Assembly (NCBI RefSeq): GCF_009730915.1
Contig: NC_052490.1
Location: 31,434,625-31,498,624, forward strand
DNA: 64,000 bases
Reading direction: 5' to 3'
From: Dioscorea cayenensis subsp. rotundata
Taxonomy: Eukaryota; Streptophyta; Magnoliopsida; Dioscoreales; Dioscoreaceae
The notes under the pieces: generated by a model
Told to the model about the DNA's origin: nothing
Seen by the model: the letters and a program-made list of their open reading frames with translations, nothing else
Database searches by the model: none
Program-made: the position numbers and the translations under genes
Shown: piece after piece, positions 61,186 through 64,000 of the stretch
Position numbering within the stretch: the first letter of the stretch is position 1
Layout of the letters: each line of letters opens with the position of its first letter

Positions 61186-61863
61186 TCAATTAAAAAGCAA
61201 ACCTTGAGTGGCATTGTGAAAAAATGGATAAATCGCATCAATTAAAGAAAGAAGAACACCCAACAACAAGCAGCTGTGGCGATAGTACAAAAAGACCACT
61301 AGAACAAACAACGCCAGAATAACAAAAGACATCTGGTCACTAGGAGTAGTACACCAACAAAAGCCTGAACCAACAATGCCATACAAAAACCGAGGAAGAA
61401 CAAACTTCCTCAAAACACTGACAAGAAAGTGAAACTAGCCCATGAGCTGCTCCTGTGTCTCTGCGGCCCTCGAAACATCCCTAACCCCTCCGAACGCTGA
61501 TGTAAGAACTCCAGACTACGTCTAACCGTGGCGATGGAGTCTTAAAACTTCGCTCTAGCACCCTCTGCAACTGCTGAAAACTAAGATAGAATCAGACAAT
61601 CGATTTTCAAGATAGTACCAAGAGCAGGCATGACAATATTATTAATAAATGCGATCATTGTGAGCAAACCAAATATGCCAAACAATAGCTTTCACAACCA
61701 AAATTCCCCTATCCCAATTTGCCGGCCTCAGCAAAGAAGTCCACTCTCCCCAAATATGACACATGGACTGGGGTGCATCCGACAATTGAAACAGATTGAT
61801 AAAATATCCCCAAACAAACTTGGTAAATTGACACATGGACTGCGGCATCTCTATTGTTGTCAC
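61186..61863 (-). mobile_element. LINE C-terminal and 3' fragment
   Basis: On the minus strand the frame from 61863 reads GEWTSLLRPANWDRGILVVK then AIVWHIWFAHNDRIY, the usual C-terminal region of plant L1-type ORF2. It is followed by 3' UTR-like sequence with DAIYPFFHNATQG near 61200-61250. It is truncated and frameshifted. A 15-bp word (TGACACATGGACTG) occurs twice, near 61757 and 61829. Confidence 0.65.
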
Positions 61864-63806
61864 TCTTTTTGATTTATTAATATAAGTGATTAATTCGTTT
61901 TATTAGTAAAAAAAAAATTGTTGTTGGGTAAAACATAACCGAGCTTGACATGAGCTTGCCCCACTACCTTCATTGTTTATCTCTGCTATTCAAGTGTGGG
62001 TTTTTTTTATTAAGTCATTAATTAAATTTTATTAATCTAAACTTTATGTTAGCTTTTATAGCAGTCGGTGACCGGGATTAAAATTAAAATTCTATGTTCA
62101 TGGTTTAGAATGATCATTTTGGCTTGACCCGTTGCCACAAAACTCATGAGTATATATGATGATCAATATTATACGACAATCAACTCACAAGATATTAGAT
62201 TACATATGCTTAAAATAATAAAGTTCATGCAAGTTTTCTTGCTGATACAAATTGTTATAATATTTTAAATATTAAAAATATTTTTTAATATGATATCTTT
62301 TCAGATTTTATGGTAGTTGTAGAGGTTAGGATACAACTTTTCATTTAAAGATAAAGTTATGCAAATTCAAATTGCATCTTTTTGTGTAATAAAAGAAGTT
62401 TTAGCAATTATAAGACGTCCTTTCATGTATTAAGAAGTTATAATCTCCAAACTCTAATATAGTATAAGGAGAGCTCTTAAATGTTGAATGATCATAGAAT
62501 ATTTGAAACACTTCTCTATAAGTGCAACAATAAATACATTCTCTCTATCTCTAAGGCTTACTTTGTTGTGTTTAACATTGTAAAAAATTCTTTGTATCAT
62601 AAAGGCTTAGCATTCACCCTTGGCACACATTATAAAGGGCTAATTCTCCTTTAAAAAAGTGTGTTCATGTCTATAATCCAAAATGATTATCTTGTGTTCT
62701 TCTTTGTTAAGTGCTCATTTAATTCCTCCAAAATTCCAATTAATCCAACACAAACTTTATTGCTTAGATATCTTATTGATTAAAGAAAAGTCTTAATTTT
62801 GCCGGGCTCTTGCATTTGAAATAGAAAACCTTCTAGTACTTCCAAGAACATAGCGTTCCCTGAACTACCATCTATTGGCTTGTTTCACTATTCTTATGTC
62901 TTTTATTGCATTGCACTGTCAATTTTTTTTTTTCCCATTTTTATTGGATGTTTTGTTTTTCTTGCACTAGTTTAGTTTGTTAGCTCCTCAATTCTCATGA
63001 GTTTTGGTTTTGGTCCTTTTTTTTATTTTAATTTTTTTCTATGTGATAAGCCACCTCAACACACATTATTTTTATTATTGAAACGTCAACTATACATTGA
63101 GAAGGACTCAAATGCCTTAACCACCAGGCTATTATAGCAGTGACTAGTTGTTTTTTTTTCAATAAATCATGATATGTCTATTGTGTCTTTATATAAAAAA
63201 AAAACCAATAACATCCTTTAGTGAATTTCATTCTCAAATTAATAAATACCACATCACCGTGTCATTTTCTGATTCCAATAACAAAAACCAATTGAAAAAT
63301 GCAAACCAGTTTCATTCCTCTGTATTCCGAAATCGACATTTAATTCTTTGTCCACCCTGAAACTCATTCAATTAAGGAGGTTGAGACACATTATTTGTGG
63401 GTCCAAATACATTGACAAAAACTGCATCTGTGTCCAAGAGAGTGAGCCATCATATTTGAAACTTGAAGGAAAGGTACATTTATCGGCATCATGAGGTTAG
63501 TTTGGAGGTGGCACTAAATTGGACAAGTATAAGCCCTTCTCAATCCAGCCCCCCAACAATAAATTTGATAGAGTGGTAATGCATAATTTATGGCTTTCTA
63601 ACTAACTGCCCTTCTTTTCCTTACATTCTTTACTAGACAGAGCTGATGATTTAGTTGTTAGGTGCTAAGTCTTGTTATAACTTTAATGCAATAAATTTTT
63701 ACCGATTAAGCAGCTAGAGTATTAATGGCAGTGTTTCACTGTATCATTATTAATTATTTGTTAATTATCACGATCACCTTATTAATTTGCCTTGAATTTG
63801 AACCAG
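61864..63806. other. AT-rich intergenic DNA
   Basis: No supported gene or element. Just right of the LINE fragment, an A run at about 61908-61917 preceded by TTATTAATATAAGTG could be the tail of another, plus-strand LINE. Confidence 0.45.
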
Positions 63807-63963
63807 ATTCAAACAGATATCTTAAGTAAAATGGAAGATTTGTGGTAACCACTCATGGACACCTAGTTGATTTTGAAACAATTCAAACAAATATCTGAAG
63901 TAAAATGAAAGATTTGTGGTAACCGCTTATAGACACATAGTTGATTTTGAAACAATTCAAACA
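63807..63963. repeat. Tandem repeat, 74-bp unit, 2.1 copies
   Basis: Units begin ATTCAAACAG (63807), ATTCAAACAA (63881) and ATTCAAACAT (63955, partial). The first two are about 90% identical and share AAGATTTGTGGTAACC and TAGTTGATTTTGAAACA. Non-coding. Confidence 0.85.
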
Positions 63964-64000
63964 TAAGTCAACTATATAGACATACACAGACTTCTAATGA

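Noticed and set aside
1-64000. CRISPR array, operon or bacterial mobile system
   Set aside because: No spaced short repeats were seen, genes are split by spliceosomal introns, and all families are of plant nuclear type.

Overview
The window is nuclear DNA of a flowering plant. All eight confident genes encode proteins of plant families, most are split by GT-AG introns, the intergenic DNA is AT-rich with many (TA)n tracts, and plant-type transposable elements are common. The sequence alone does not fix the species. A monocot with a moderately sized, AT-rich genome is a guess.

The first 46 kb is gene-bearing. In order it holds: a 71-residue mitochondrial complex I subunit of the NDUFB4/B15 type (minus); the outer-membrane import subunit TOM7 (plus, divergent from it); NYC1 chlorophyll b reductase (minus, ten exons); a 16-exon PXA-PX-nexin C protein (plus, divergent from NYC1); an organellar EngB/YihA-type GTPase (plus); the inner-membrane translocase TIM17 (plus); a YUCCA flavin monooxygenase of auxin synthesis (plus); and a class C heat shock factor (minus). 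I rebuilt each spliced gene by matching intron phase at every junction. The genes form no single pathway. Three encode mitochondrial membrane proteins, two of those concern protein import, and two products are plastid-targeted or likely so.

From about 46 kb to the end the window is mostly transposable-element DNA with no confident host gene. It holds a MITE sitting in a (TA)n tract, a 59-bp LINE insertion with a perfect 16-bp target duplication, LTR fragments, and a degenerate LINE carrying a DNA transposon remnant, a second LINE end and an internal tandem duplication. It also holds a miniature LTR element of about 337 bp, a 1.67-kb Mutator-like element with long inverted repeats, and another LINE fragment. 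Two hAT-like elements and a 719-bp solo LTR lie in the gene-bearing part.

I found no CRISPR array, no rRNA, no convincing tRNA and no sign of an undescribed multi-gene system. The most useful oddities are regulatory and structural: a three-codon upstream ORF 5 nt before the YUCCA start, a non-consensus splice donor in the heat shock factor gene, G-boxes upstream of NYC1 and on both sides of the heat shock factor gene, a promoter-like island with no gene behind it, and several transposon insertions whose exact junctions can be read.
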